From NCBI GenBank assembly GCA_027487435.1, contig JAIYDP010000350.1:1-39356 (forward strand): 39,356 bases of DNA, in the 5' to 3' direction. Source of the DNA: Verrucomicrobiaceae bacterium. Lineage in GTDB: Bacteria > Verrucomicrobiota > Verrucomicrobiia > Verrucomicrobiales > Akkermansiaceae. Positions 32,742 through 39,356 of this stretch are shown here, piece after piece. Position 1 is the stretch's first letter; every line of letters starts with the position of its first letter. A model generated the notes under the pieces. The model saw only the letters and a program-made list of their open reading frames with translations. It did not search any database and was not told the origin of the DNA. Position numbers and translations under genes: made by a program.

Positions 32742-34121
32742 TCACGGTCGCTCTAGCAGGATGTGCAGCACGTTGTCCACAAAGGCTAGATCGCGGGTCA
32801 TGCCGATGTGGTCTGAGAAGATGAAGCGGGTATCGGTCCAGCGGATGGGGCTTTTCAATCGCTCGCCTGCTTCTGCTGCTTTGCGGCGATCCATCAGCAT
32901 GGAACGTCGCGTTACGGAGCCGTCTCCGGGGATCAGGTCGATGATATAGGGCTTGCCCTTCGCATTGAGCTGTGCCCTGCTTCCAGTAGCAACGGCATCT
33001 CCGGCGAAGGCGTGAATTTCCACTCCTCGCGGCGGATGGCAGGGTGCGTCCATCGCGCGATGAAAGGCTTTGGCGTTGCGCAAGAGTTTGGATAAATGCG
33101 CGAGTGCCATGGCACGGCGTTCGTTGGCACTGGATAATTCTGGCAAAAGTTTCTGTAACACGACGTCTTGCGAGGGATCCGCGAGTCCCCAGTGGAGCGA
33201 CTCCCAGGCGGCTGTTGTATCTAAGGGAATCGGTCGGCTATCGCGATCGATCACGGCCTGGGTTTTCTTATGCGGCAGCAATTCATATAGCGAGGGCATG
33301 GTGGCGACTACTGCGGCATCCATTTTCGGCAAAAAGGGGGCCAAGCGATAGCCACTGCTGAGTTGTTGGATGGGATAGATCGAGCCATCGTTCGGAGTGC
33401 CGACCATGATGAGTTTTTCGACGTGCTGTGCTCCTGCCCAAGTCACGGCCATGTTCGCTTCGTTCGATAGTGGCTGTTTCCCATACATCAGGTAGTAGCG
33501 CGCCACAAGACCTCCCATCGAGTGGGCGATGATGTCGAATTTCACCTCACCGCTGCGACCATGGCGCTTGATGCGTTCTTGCTGAACGTAGCGACGTTTT
33601 TCCTCGATGAAACGTCCTAGAGCTGCGGCATTTTCGGCGCAAGAACGCCGCCAGTCATAGCCGAACTGAAAGCAGGTGTAGTGCCCTGGGCCATAGTTCA
33701 CGGTGCTGAGATCGCTCTTGGCCGAGTCCAAGTATCCGCCAATGCCAAAGGCTCGGAGCATGCCGGCATAGGCACTGAATTGGAAATCCCATCCCAGCGA
33801 TACTTGCAACTGCTCCAGCGCACCATCGGCCTTGACGTTGTCGCGCGGCCAACCGCTTTCGCTCATGGGCAGTGCTAACAAGTGGCGGCCTTCGGCGCTG
33901 GATGGGTCCACGGCATCGCCACCGAACTGGCCCCAGATCACGCGCCCTTGGTCATCGATCAGGCGAGAGCCGAGGATGCCGGGGATGACGATGATGGGAT
34001 TGCGATCAAGATGCTCTTGTTGTGCGGCGGCGTTGTAAATGCCACCAAGATTCGGCGAGTTGTGCGTGGGGCCACAGGAGGGCAACAAGCCGCAGAGGAA
34101 TAATGGGAGAAGGCGTTTCAT
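32742..34121 (-). CDS. LCAT-like lipase/acyltransferase lipoprotein
   Basis: From ATG 34119-34121 the protein has about 459 residues. A longer frame upstream lies inside the glycosyltransferase gene and is rejected. The signal MKRLLPLFLCGLLPSC ends in a lipobox-like LPSC. The alpha/beta-hydrolase domain has NPIIVIPGILGSRLIDD and VIWGQFGGDAVDP, then YDWRRSCAENAAALG, the nucleophile elbow FDIIAHSMGGLVARYYL and MVGTPNDGSIYPI. The late Asp/His would be PGDGSVTRRS and FSDHIGMT. This is the lecithin:cholesterol acyltransferase-type pattern, which moves or removes acyl chains on phospholipids or glycerol. It is the last gene of the arsenosugar operon, with its ATG overlapping the glycosyltransferase stop by 4 nt. 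Confidence 0.87.
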   Translation of the reverse strand: MKRLLPLFLCGLLPSCGPTHNSPNLGGIYNAAAQQEHLDRNPIIVIPGILGSRLIDDQGRVIWGQFGGDAVDPSSAEGRHLLALPMSESGWPRDNVKADGALEQLQVSLGWDFQFSAYAGMLRAFGIGGYLDSAKSDLSTVNYGPGHYTCFQFGYDWRRSCAENAAALGRFIEEKRRYVQQERIKRHGRSGEVKFDIIAHSMGGLVARYYLMYGKQPLSNEANMAVTWAGAQHVEKLIMVGTPNDGSIYPIQQLSSGYRLAPFLPKMDAAVVATMPSLYELLPHKKTQAVIDRDSRPIPLDTTAAWESLHWGLADPSQDVVLQKLLPELSSANERRAMALAHLSKLLRNAKAFHRAMDAPCHPPRGVEIHAFAGDAVATGSRAQLNAKGKPYIIDLIPGDGSVTRRSMLMDRRKAAEAGERLKSPIRWTDTRFIFSDHIGMTRDLAFVDNVLHILLERP

Positions 34122-34750
34122 AAGTGTTTTTGTAGATCGAGGACATGCATGGCGGCGGGCAAGTCTTCTGGCACATCGACATCTGCCAAGGATTTCAGCA
34201 GACCGACGCTGCGATGCGCGAACTCCGCTGCGGCGAGTGATTGCGCTAGCACATCCGCTCCGCCCCAGGCGATGTTTTGAAAAATCTGCGCGCAATGTTC
34301 TGTGAGGCCGACAAGGTAGTAGCCGCCATCTTCGGCGGGGCCGAATACCAGTGGATGTTTGTCTAAGATTTGCATCGCTGTGGTGAGTGTGGCGGCATCG
34401 AGTTCGGGACAGTCGGTGCCGATGACGAGAACTTTCCCGGCACCTTCAGCAAAGGCATCGTTCACGGCACGCTCCAGTCGATCGCCCAGATCGCCTTCGC
34501 CTTGTTCGCGGAAATCATACTCGCCTATCCATGCAATGCCGTCCTGAGCCGTGCCGCCGTCGAGACGGATCACGAGACGGACTTGCGGTTCCGCGAGGCA
34601 AAAAACCTCCGCTTGCAGCATGGTGTGGCGGGCGAGGCGATCATGAAATTGCGCAGCCCCCGCCGCACCGAGCGCGGGAATGAGGCGCGTTTTATTCCGT
34701 CCCGCACAGGGCAAGCGGGTAAAGATAATCAATTGTGAATGACCGTTCAT
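34118..34750 (-). CDS. TIGR04282-type (arsenosugar-associated) glycosyltransferase
   Basis: The product has about 210 residues from ATG 34748-34750 (MNGHSQLIIFTRLPCAGRN). It is a DUF2064/GT-A-like nucleotide-sugar transferase. Signature segments are AGRNKTRLIPALGAAGAAQF, KVLVIGTDCPELDAATL with the DxD-like region, and LVFGPAEDGGYYLVGL. Databases name this family an arsenosugar biosynthesis glycosyltransferase because of its co-occurrence with ArsM and ArsS. The acceptor is not proved. Its start overlaps the DUF547 stop by one base (TGATG) and its stop overlaps the lipase start by four. Confidence 0.9.
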   Translation of the reverse strand: MNGHSQLIIFTRLPCAGRNKTRLIPALGAAGAAQFHDRLARHTMLQAEVFCLAEPQVRLVIRLDGGTAQDGIAWIGEYDFREQGEGDLGDRLERAVNDAFAEGAGKVLVIGTDCPELDAATLTTAMQILDKHPLVFGPAEDGGYYLVGLTEHCAQIFQNIAWGGADVLAQSLAAAEFAHRSVGLLKSLADVDVPEDLPAAMHVLDLQKHL

Positions 34751-35499
34751 CACAGGGCGTTGATGTTCCAACTGTAATCGGTGTGCTTGATCGTCAATCC
34801 CCCTTTTTCGATGAGGGCTCGGTCACTTTCGGAAATATAAGGCGCGATGAATTTTTCCACGCTGCCTGACTTGTCCACGAAGTCACCCTTGAACCAATCG
34901 AAGAGCGAGGACAGATGCAGCGTTTTGTTTTTCGCATCGATTCGGTTCTTCGCGCGGTCGGCAAGAAACAGCCGCGTTTGTTCGTCCATTTGAGCGGAAA
35001 GTTTTTTCGCTTGGAATGCCTCGATGCGCAGATTGGGGCAACCGATGGAGGCGCAGTTGATGGCGAAGTGGATGCGTGGGTCTTTGTACTTCGGGCGCAG
35101 CAGATCGTTTTCGAGGGCATCGAGAGAGATGTTTTTTCCGAACAATCGAACCGCCGACTGTTTCCATGGGCCGCCTGAGGATTGGGCAATGTCCTTGATG
35201 CTTTTCACGGGGTAGTGATCGGCAACCAGCTTGAGTGTGGCGGCATTGTAGAGATTGATGAGCATGGCCATTTGCTCTTCCTTGCTGCATTTTTTGAACT
35301 CGGATTCGGTGACGGCGGCAAGGGAATCGAGGTAGGATAGCAGCGCGGTGGTGTCTTTTTTCAGTTCGGCATAGTTGACGCCCGTGACTTTGACATGTTT
35401 TTTCAGAACGCCATCGAGTGCCGCATGAGAGTGATCGAGAGCGTGTGCCGAAACAATGGTGTGAAAGACGGCGAGGAGGGCAAAGAAGAAAGTTTTCAT
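34750..35499 (-). CDS. Exported DUF547 protein
   Basis: This 249-residue protein has a signal peptide (MKTFFFALLAVFHTIVSAHA) from ATG 35497-35499. The mature part is a full DUF547 domain: VTGVNYAELKKDTTALLSYL, MLINLYNAATLKLVADHYP, KNISLDALENDLLRPKYKDP, IHFAINCASIGCPNLRIEAF and LHLSSLFDWFKGDFVD. The NCASIGCPNL motif with two cysteines and the preceding His are the most conserved and could form an active or metal site. DUF547 genes occur near arsS in many bacteria, but no activity has been shown. It overlaps arsS by 4 nt. Confidence 0.9.
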   Translation of the reverse strand: MKTFFFALLAVFHTIVSAHALDHSHAALDGVLKKHVKVTGVNYAELKKDTTALLSYLDSLAAVTESEFKKCSKEEQMAMLINLYNAATLKLVADHYPVKSIKDIAQSSGGPWKQSAVRLFGKNISLDALENDLLRPKYKDPRIHFAINCASIGCPNLRIEAFQAKKLSAQMDEQTRLFLADRAKNRIDAKNKTLHLSSLFDWFKGDFVDKSGSVEKFIAPYISESDRALIEKGGLTIKHTDYSWNINAL

Positions 35500-36464
35500 G
35501 GCTGAGATACGAGTTGTTTTTCGAGGGTTCCTGAGCAACTGCTGCCCGCTCCCGCAGTGCAGCCGAAGCAATGTTGGGCGGTGAGAATGGGCTGGGCGGC
35601 GATGGATGCGGGCGTGACATCCCAGAGGTAGAGTGGCTTGCCCTGGGCGCGTTGTTGCATGCGCAGCATTTGATTGAAATCGCAGTCGAAGACCTCGCCT
35701 TCGTAGCCGATGTTGATGGTGTTGCGGCACATCAGGCCCTCGACGGTGGCGGGGTTGAAATGATCGATGAGCAACTGATTGTAGTAGTCCCATTGGCCTT
35801 GCTCGCGGAGGTCGGCAGCGAAGCGGGCGATAGGGAGATTGGTGATGGCGAAGAGGCGGGTGAAGACGATGCCGAAGTGCTTCTTCAGCTCGCGCTTGTA
35901 ATCGGCTTCTAGTTCCTCTTGATCGGGCGGAAGTTTCGCGCCGAAAGGATTGAAGACGAGAGTGAGCGGCAGATCGGTGCCATAGCCGACGGCGTTGAGT
36001 TTTTTCAATGCGGAAATGCTTTTGTCGAACACGCCATCACCGCGCTGCGCGTTGACGTTTTCCGCCGAGTAGCAGGGGAGCGAGGCGACGACCTCGACTT
36101 GATGGCGGGCGAGGTATTCAGGCAGATACGCGTGCGTTTTGGTTTCGATGATCGTGAGGTTGTTGCGGTCGATGACGTGGGCATCCACGGAGCGAGCGGT
36201 CTCGACGAAGTAGCGAAAAAACTCACTGATCTCGGGTGCGCCGCCCGTGATGTCCACGACGCGCGGGCGATGTTCGATGATCCATGCGCCGACTTTGTGG
36301 GCGACTTCTTCCGTCATCATCTCGGTGCGGTGCGGACCAGCATCGACATGGCAGTGCGTGCAGGTTTGATTGCACTTGCGCCCGACGTTGATTTGCAAGG
36401 TCTCGAATGAGCCGCGCTGGAGTGTCAGTCCGCGAGTGGCGAGTGTTTGTTGGAAAGCATTCAT
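35496..36464 (-). CDS. arsS: Arsenosugar biosynthesis radical SAM protein ArsS
   Basis: From ATG 36462-36464 the product has 322 residues. It holds the radical-SAM cluster motif CNQTCTHC (Cys31, 35, 38), then the SAM-binding DITGGAPEISEFFR and PLTLVFNPFGAKLPPDQEEL. The C-terminal DUF3641 region has LMCRNTINIGYEGEVFDCDF and HCFGCTAGAGSSCSG, rich in cysteines. ArsS adds the 5'-deoxyadenosyl group of SAM to dimethylarsenic to form the arsenosugar precursor, as shown in Synechocystis. It follows the aquaglyceroporin by 1 nt and overlaps DUF547 by 4 nt. Confidence 0.95.
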   Translation of the reverse strand: MNAFQQTLATRGLTLQRGSFETLQINVGRKCNQTCTHCHVDAGPHRTEMMTEEVAHKVGAWIIEHRPRVVDITGGAPEISEFFRYFVETARSVDAHVIDRNNLTIIETKTHAYLPEYLARHQVEVVASLPCYSAENVNAQRGDGVFDKSISALKKLNAVGYGTDLPLTLVFNPFGAKLPPDQEELEADYKRELKKHFGIVFTRLFAITNLPIARFAADLREQGQWDYYNQLLIDHFNPATVEGLMCRNTINIGYEGEVFDCDFNQMLRMQQRAQGKPLYLWDVTPASIAAQPILTAQHCFGCTAGAGSSCSGTLEKQLVSQP

Positions 36465-36465
36465 G

Positions 36466-37278
36466 TTAGATAGCTGAATATGCAGGCTTGAGAAGTCGGT
36501 TGTAAAGCAAACCACCGAGTATCGCCCCTGAGATCGGTGCAACGATATAAACCGTCAACCAGCCGTAGCCATTGGCGGTGAAGGGAATATTTTTCCATCC
36601 AATTAGCGCGGAGAACAGCCTCGGACCAAGGTCGCGTGCAGGATTGAAGCAAGCCATGGTGAGCGGGCCTAACAGACAGATTAATAGTGTTACCGTTAGG
36701 CCGATGGTAGGTGCCACAAGTATAGGTGGCATGCCCGCATTCTTCTTGTCAGTTACGCAGAAAATCACGAGTAGCAGAATCGCGGTGCCGATGACCTCCG
36801 CTGCGAATGCCGAAGCCTGAGGCATGGTGGCTTTAGTCTCTGGTGTGAGTCCTTGAGTTCCAGGATTGGGGAAAAATTCACCAAAAACTTTGGCACTAGC
36901 CTCACTACCTGGCGCGCCACGAGTAATTTTATGTTCCTGCTCAAAGTTTCTGATGGCACCCGCAAAGACAAGATACAGTACTGCCGATGCCAAGAACGCA
37001 CCCGCCAGTTGCACGGCAATGTAGGGCAGAACACGCGACTTGGGAAAGTCAGTGAAAAGAGCCATGGCTATCGTAACTGCTGGATTCAAATGTGCGCCGC
37101 TGAGCGAGCAAGTAAGCTGAATCGCCATGGAGATTGCGAGTCCCCAAACAATGGCCACTTGAAATAGCCCTACCAACGCACCAGAAGTGACGGCACTCGC
37201 TACTGCGCCGCATCCGAAAAAGACTAGCAGAAATGTGCCAATCAGTTCTCCAAGTATCCACGTTGAATGATGTTTCAT
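36466..37278 (-). CDS. Aquaglyceroporin (MIP family, possible arsenous acid channel)
   Basis: This 270-residue six-helix channel has both NPA boxes: SGAHLNPAVTIAMALF and TMACFNPARDLGPRLF. The Asp after the second NPAR, together with the length, marks the aquaglyceroporin (GlpF-like) branch, which passes glycerol and uncharged As(OH)3, rather than the water-only branch. A long extracellular loop (about 115-150, ITRGAPGSEASAKVFGEFF) is typical of GlpF. Its position between arsM and arsS makes arsenous acid the probable cargo. Direction (uptake or release) cannot be told. It is the second gene of the operon, with a 12-nt gap from arsM. Confidence 0.93.
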   Translation of the reverse strand: MKHHSTWILGELIGTFLLVFFGCGAVASAVTSGALVGLFQVAIVWGLAISMAIQLTCSLSGAHLNPAVTIAMALFTDFPKSRVLPYIAVQLAGAFLASAVLYLVFAGAIRNFEQEHKITRGAPGSEASAKVFGEFFPNPGTQGLTPETKATMPQASAFAAEVIGTAILLLVIFCVTDKKNAGMPPILVAPTIGLTVTLLICLLGPLTMACFNPARDLGPRLFSALIGWKNIPFTANGYGWLTVYIVAPISGAILGGLLYNRLLKPAYSAI

Positions 37279-37290
37279 TGATGAGAAGAA

Positions 37291-38439
37291 TTAGCAACAG
37301 TTTCCCCCGTCTTGGCAAGAAGATGGTGTCGTATTCGCCTTATAGTCTTGGCCTTTGGTTTCCTTCGGATGGCGCAACGCGTCTGATTTGCAATCAAAAG
37401 GCTTTGCTTCCGCAAGTGGTATGGCGGTCAATGGCTCCACGAATGCAAAGTGCTGGCGATACGGCGCTTTCTGATAGAGGCTGTATGTTTTATCGCAAAC
37501 GGCGTATCGTTTTCCGCGCTCCATGGCGTGGCCATCGTCATCGAGAACTTTCAGAAACGGGCCTTTGTAAATGACGGCTTGATTGCGCTCGAAGCACGGG
37601 CCTTGTTTGCCTTTCCACGCCTGGATGGTGACGGAGCGGAACTCGATGCCCTCGACGGTTTGCCATGGCGCGTCATCGCGCTTGAGAATCTCGATGCCGT
37701 AGAATCCCGCATCGGCAAAGGCTTTGAGAAAGCCTTCCTCGGTGTAGGCACCGCTGATGCAGCCGCTCCAGAGATAGGGATCGTTTTGCAGGTGAGCGGG
37801 GATTTCCTCATCAGAAACGATGTCGGAAATCACCGCGCGTCCGCCTTTTTTGAGCACGCGGAAAATTTCGTCAAAGAGCTGACGTTTCAACCGGCTCTCT
37901 ACGAGGTTGAGCACACAGTTGGAAACTACCACGTCTATCGTATCAGTGGCGATGAGTGGTTGCTTGATGCGAAGGTCTGCCGCGAGTTCATCTGCTGCGA
38001 GGAAGGAGGCGGCATCGGAAATCGGCTTTTCGCGCAGTGCTTGGTCCAGCAATTCCAGATCGAGCGCCAGGTCCTGGATGCGGCCTTTGCGGAACTCCAC
38101 GTTCGCGTAGCCGATGCGCTCGGCGACGATGGGCGCATTGCGCTTGGCGACTTCCAGCATGTCATCGGTCATGTCCACCCCGATGACTTTGCCGTTAGGG
38201 CCCACGACCTGCGCGGCGATGAAACAGATTTTTCCTGTGCCAGAGCCGAGATCCAAGACGGTCTCGCCAGGGTGGAGGTGTTTCGAGGGATCGCCACAGC
38301 CGTAGTCTTTTTCGATGACTTCGGTGGGGATCACTTTGAGGAATTGTGGATCGTAGTCCACGGGGCAGCAAAGTGCGGCCTCGGGGGCGTGGGCGGCGGC
38401 GGCGTAACGGTCGCGGGTAGCGGATTCTGCGGAGGTCAT
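37291..38439 (-). CDS. arsM: Arsenite S-adenosylmethionine methyltransferase ArsM
   Basis: ArsM methylates As(III) stepwise with SAM. It has 382 residues. The Rossmann motif is ETVLDLGSGTGKICFIAAQV with motif II VIGVDMTDDML. The four cysteines needed by the family are in place: Cys25 (CCPVDYD), Cys48 (KDYGCGDPSKHL), Cys175 (VVSNCVLNLV) and Cys227 (WSGCISGAYTEEGF). A C-terminal ~130-residue domain ends in a cysteine-rich CQDGGNCC tail, which may bind As(III). It is the first gene of the operon and is divergent from msrA across a 184-nt intergenic region. Confidence 0.97.
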   Translation of the reverse strand: MTSAESATRDRYAAAAHAPEAALCCPVDYDPQFLKVIPTEVIEKDYGCGDPSKHLHPGETVLDLGSGTGKICFIAAQVVGPNGKVIGVDMTDDMLEVAKRNAPIVAERIGYANVEFRKGRIQDLALDLELLDQALREKPISDAASFLAADELAADLRIKQPLIATDTIDVVVSNCVLNLVESRLKRQLFDEIFRVLKKGGRAVISDIVSDEEIPAHLQNDPYLWSGCISGAYTEEGFLKAFADAGFYGIEILKRDDAPWQTVEGIEFRSVTIQAWKGKQGPCFERNQAVIYKGPFLKVLDDDGHAMERGKRYAVCDKTYSLYQKAPYRQHFAFVEPLTAIPLAEAKPFDCKSDALRHPKETKGQDYKANTTPSSCQDGGNCC

Positions 38440-38512
38440 AGTAACGTTGTTTTGAAATGGAATAGCCGTGCTTGGATCGCACCGCCAATAATTTGTCGGG
38501 AAACAGCAAAAA

Positions 38513-38535
38513 TTCTTACAATAGAATGTAAGGAA
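38513..38535. promoter_or_regulatory. Palindrome in the arsM-msrA divergent promoter region
   Basis: TTCTTACA and TGTAAGGAA flank a 6-nt AT-rich spacer (exact arms CTTACA 38515-38520 and TGTAAG 38527-38532). It lies midway between two divergent genes, about 75-120 nt from each start, where a repressor or activator would act. No regulator gene is near. ArsR sites usually look different, so I give it as a candidate operator only. Confidence 0.4.
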
Positions 38536-38623
38536 AATTCAGATGCGCCGACGAACATGATGGTAGGAGCGTTCTGGCGCGATCCGTCAGCAGTCTCCTC
38601 ACAACCATCAACACGATCGTATT

Positions 38624-39235
38624 ATGAAATCATACACCCTCCCTTCTTTGCTCGCCTGCTTACTGGCGGTCTTGTCCCTCTCACTTTCCCGCGCTTCCGC
38701 TGCAGAGTCGAAAAAACTCGTCGTTGGTGCCGGCTGCTTCTGGTGCGTCGAGGCCTTTTTTGAAAACCAGCCAGGCGTTACCGACGTTGTCAGTGGCTAT
38801 GCCGGTGGCGATACCGCGAATCCCACCTACGCCGCCGTTTCCGCCGGACGCACCACGCATGCCGAAGTCGTGGAAATCACCTACGATCCTGAAAAAACCA
38901 GCCTGCGCAAGCTGATCGATTTTTTCTGGACCACCCACGATGTCACCAACGGCAACGGCGTGTGGCCTGACTTTGGCAAGCAGTATCGTTCCATCATTCT
39001 CTACGCAAATGAGGAAGAAAAAAGCATCATCGATGCCTCGAAATCCGCATACCAAGCCTCGGGCAAAATCAACAAACCCATCGCTACCGAGATCGCGCCG
39101 TCCACCCGATTTTACAAAGCAGAAGCCTATCACCAAGACTACGTCAAAACCAATCCTAACGATTCCTACGTGCAAAACGTCGCCATTCCCAAACTCAAAA
39201 AACTCGGACTCCCCACACCGCCAAAAAAAAACTAA
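38624..39235 (+). CDS. msrA: Exported peptide methionine sulfoxide reductase MsrA
   Basis: This 203-residue enzyme repairs methionine-S-sulfoxide. A signal peptide (LLACLLAVLSLSLSRASA) precedes the core, so it should act in the envelope. The catalytic Cys is in VVGAGCFWCVEAFFENQPG. Substrate residues are GYAGGDTANPTYAAVSAG, HAEVVEITYDPEK, FFWTTHDVTNGNGVWPDFGK, QYRSIILYAN and AEAYHQDY. The C-terminus has no resolving cysteine; only the second Cys of GCFWC could serve. It is divergent from arsM and starts a transcript with the next gene. Confidence 0.95.
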   Translation: MKSYTLPSLLACLLAVLSLSLSRASAAESKKLVVGAGCFWCVEAFFENQPGVTDVVSGYAGGDTANPTYAAVSAGRTTHAEVVEITYDPEKTSLRKLIDFFWTTHDVTNGNGVWPDFGKQYRSIILYANEEEKSIIDASKSAYQASGKINKPIATEIAPSTRFYKAEAYHQDYVKTNPNDSYVQNVAIPKLKKLGLPTPPKKN

Positions 39236-39243
39236 CATTTGAT

Positions 39244-39356
39244 ATGAAAACAAACGTCTCTCTCCTTCTCGTCATCGTCGGCATCATCGCCGCATGGATG
39301 TTTCTCCGCCCTTCTGCCACGGCTGCCGAGGGCGCTGTCCATAGTGCTCCCAGCGC
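39244..39356 (+). CDS. Exported protein, truncated by the window edge
   Basis: ATG at 39244 lies 8 nt after the msrA stop, so it is in the same transcript. The visible 37 residues begin MKTNVSLLLVIVGIIAAWMF and continue through LRPSATAAEGAVHSAPS. This is a signal peptide or anchor followed by an Ala-rich mature start. The type of protein cannot be told. An exported MsrB or thioredoxin-like partner of MsrA would be common, but no catalytic residues are visible. Confidence 0.7.
   Translation, partial: MKTNVSLLLVIVGIIAAWMFLRPSATAAEGAVHSAPS

Noticed and set aside
32742..34295. Longer lipase start at 34295
   Set aside because: The extension lies inside the glycosyltransferase gene and is Arg-rich and unlike a protein. 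The internal ATG has a lipoprotein signal.
37450..38763. 437-residue plus-strand frame antisense to arsM
   Set aside because: It is a GC-biased shadow of arsM running into msrA. The composition is not protein-like and no domain is recognisable.
1..39356. CRISPR arrays, tRNA or rRNA genes
   Set aside because: I looked for spaced direct repeats and cloverleaf-like stretches in the intergenic regions and found none. The only regular array is 29647-30066, which has no spacers.

Overview
The window looks like a chromosomal segment of a member of the Verrucomicrobiota, probably a heterotroph with a secreted and surface protein repertoire. I infer this from a combination of traits, none decisive alone: a PEP-CTERM anchored protein, a large Ig-like surface protein whose end matches proteins common in this phylum, a stand-alone Tat-exported DUF1501 protein, a greatly enlarged NusB, remnants of REP-associated tyrosine transposases, and an arsenosugar operon. 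No rRNA, tRNA, CRISPR array or intact insertion sequence was seen.

Region by region: 1-2500 is accessory DNA (short degenerate repeats, a PEP-CTERM protein, two decayed inverted transposase tails, an AT-rich secreted protein of unknown origin). 2500-6800 is mostly housekeeping on the minus strand (argG, hisI, rplS with its terminator, a membrane-anchored methyltransferase) facing a periplasmic FKBP isomerase. 6900-13500 is a plus-strand run: ribH-nusB-metallohydrolase, then a retropepsin-like protease with rimK, then a large Ig-domain protein closed by a terminator. 13500-17700 is a minus-strand run tonB-exbB-exbD-def-rsmB. 17700-24600 holds a lipoprotein, a second metallohydrolase, rppH, ybaB-dnaX, a tiny CPXCG protein missed by length cut-offs, a rhomboid protease with a C-terminal zinc-ribbon-like tail, and hisB-hisH. 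24650-29600 has a degenerate YyaL-type lipoprotein divergent from a ParA ATPase, which is directly followed by a roadblock-like protein and mnmA. 29647-30066 is a tandem array of ten 42-bp units. 30200-32700 has the DUF1501 protein and an ECF sigma/anti-sigma pair.

The most interesting part is 32742-38439, a tightly packed six-gene minus-strand operon: arsM (arsenite methyltransferase), an aquaglyceroporin, arsS (radical SAM), a DUF547 protein, a TIGR04282-type glycosyltransferase and an LCAT-like lipase/acyltransferase lipoprotein. Junctions are 1-12 nt gaps or 1-4 nt overlaps, so the set is very likely co-expressed. ArsM and ArsS are known to make dimethylarsinoyl-adenosine-type arsenosugar precursors. 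The glycosyltransferase fits the later sugar step. The aquaglyceroporin could carry arsenous acid. The last two exported proteins suggest, as inference only, an envelope step such as acylation or deacylation of an arsenosugar lipid. Divergent from it lies a secreted MsrA and the start of another exported protein, with a short palindrome between them.
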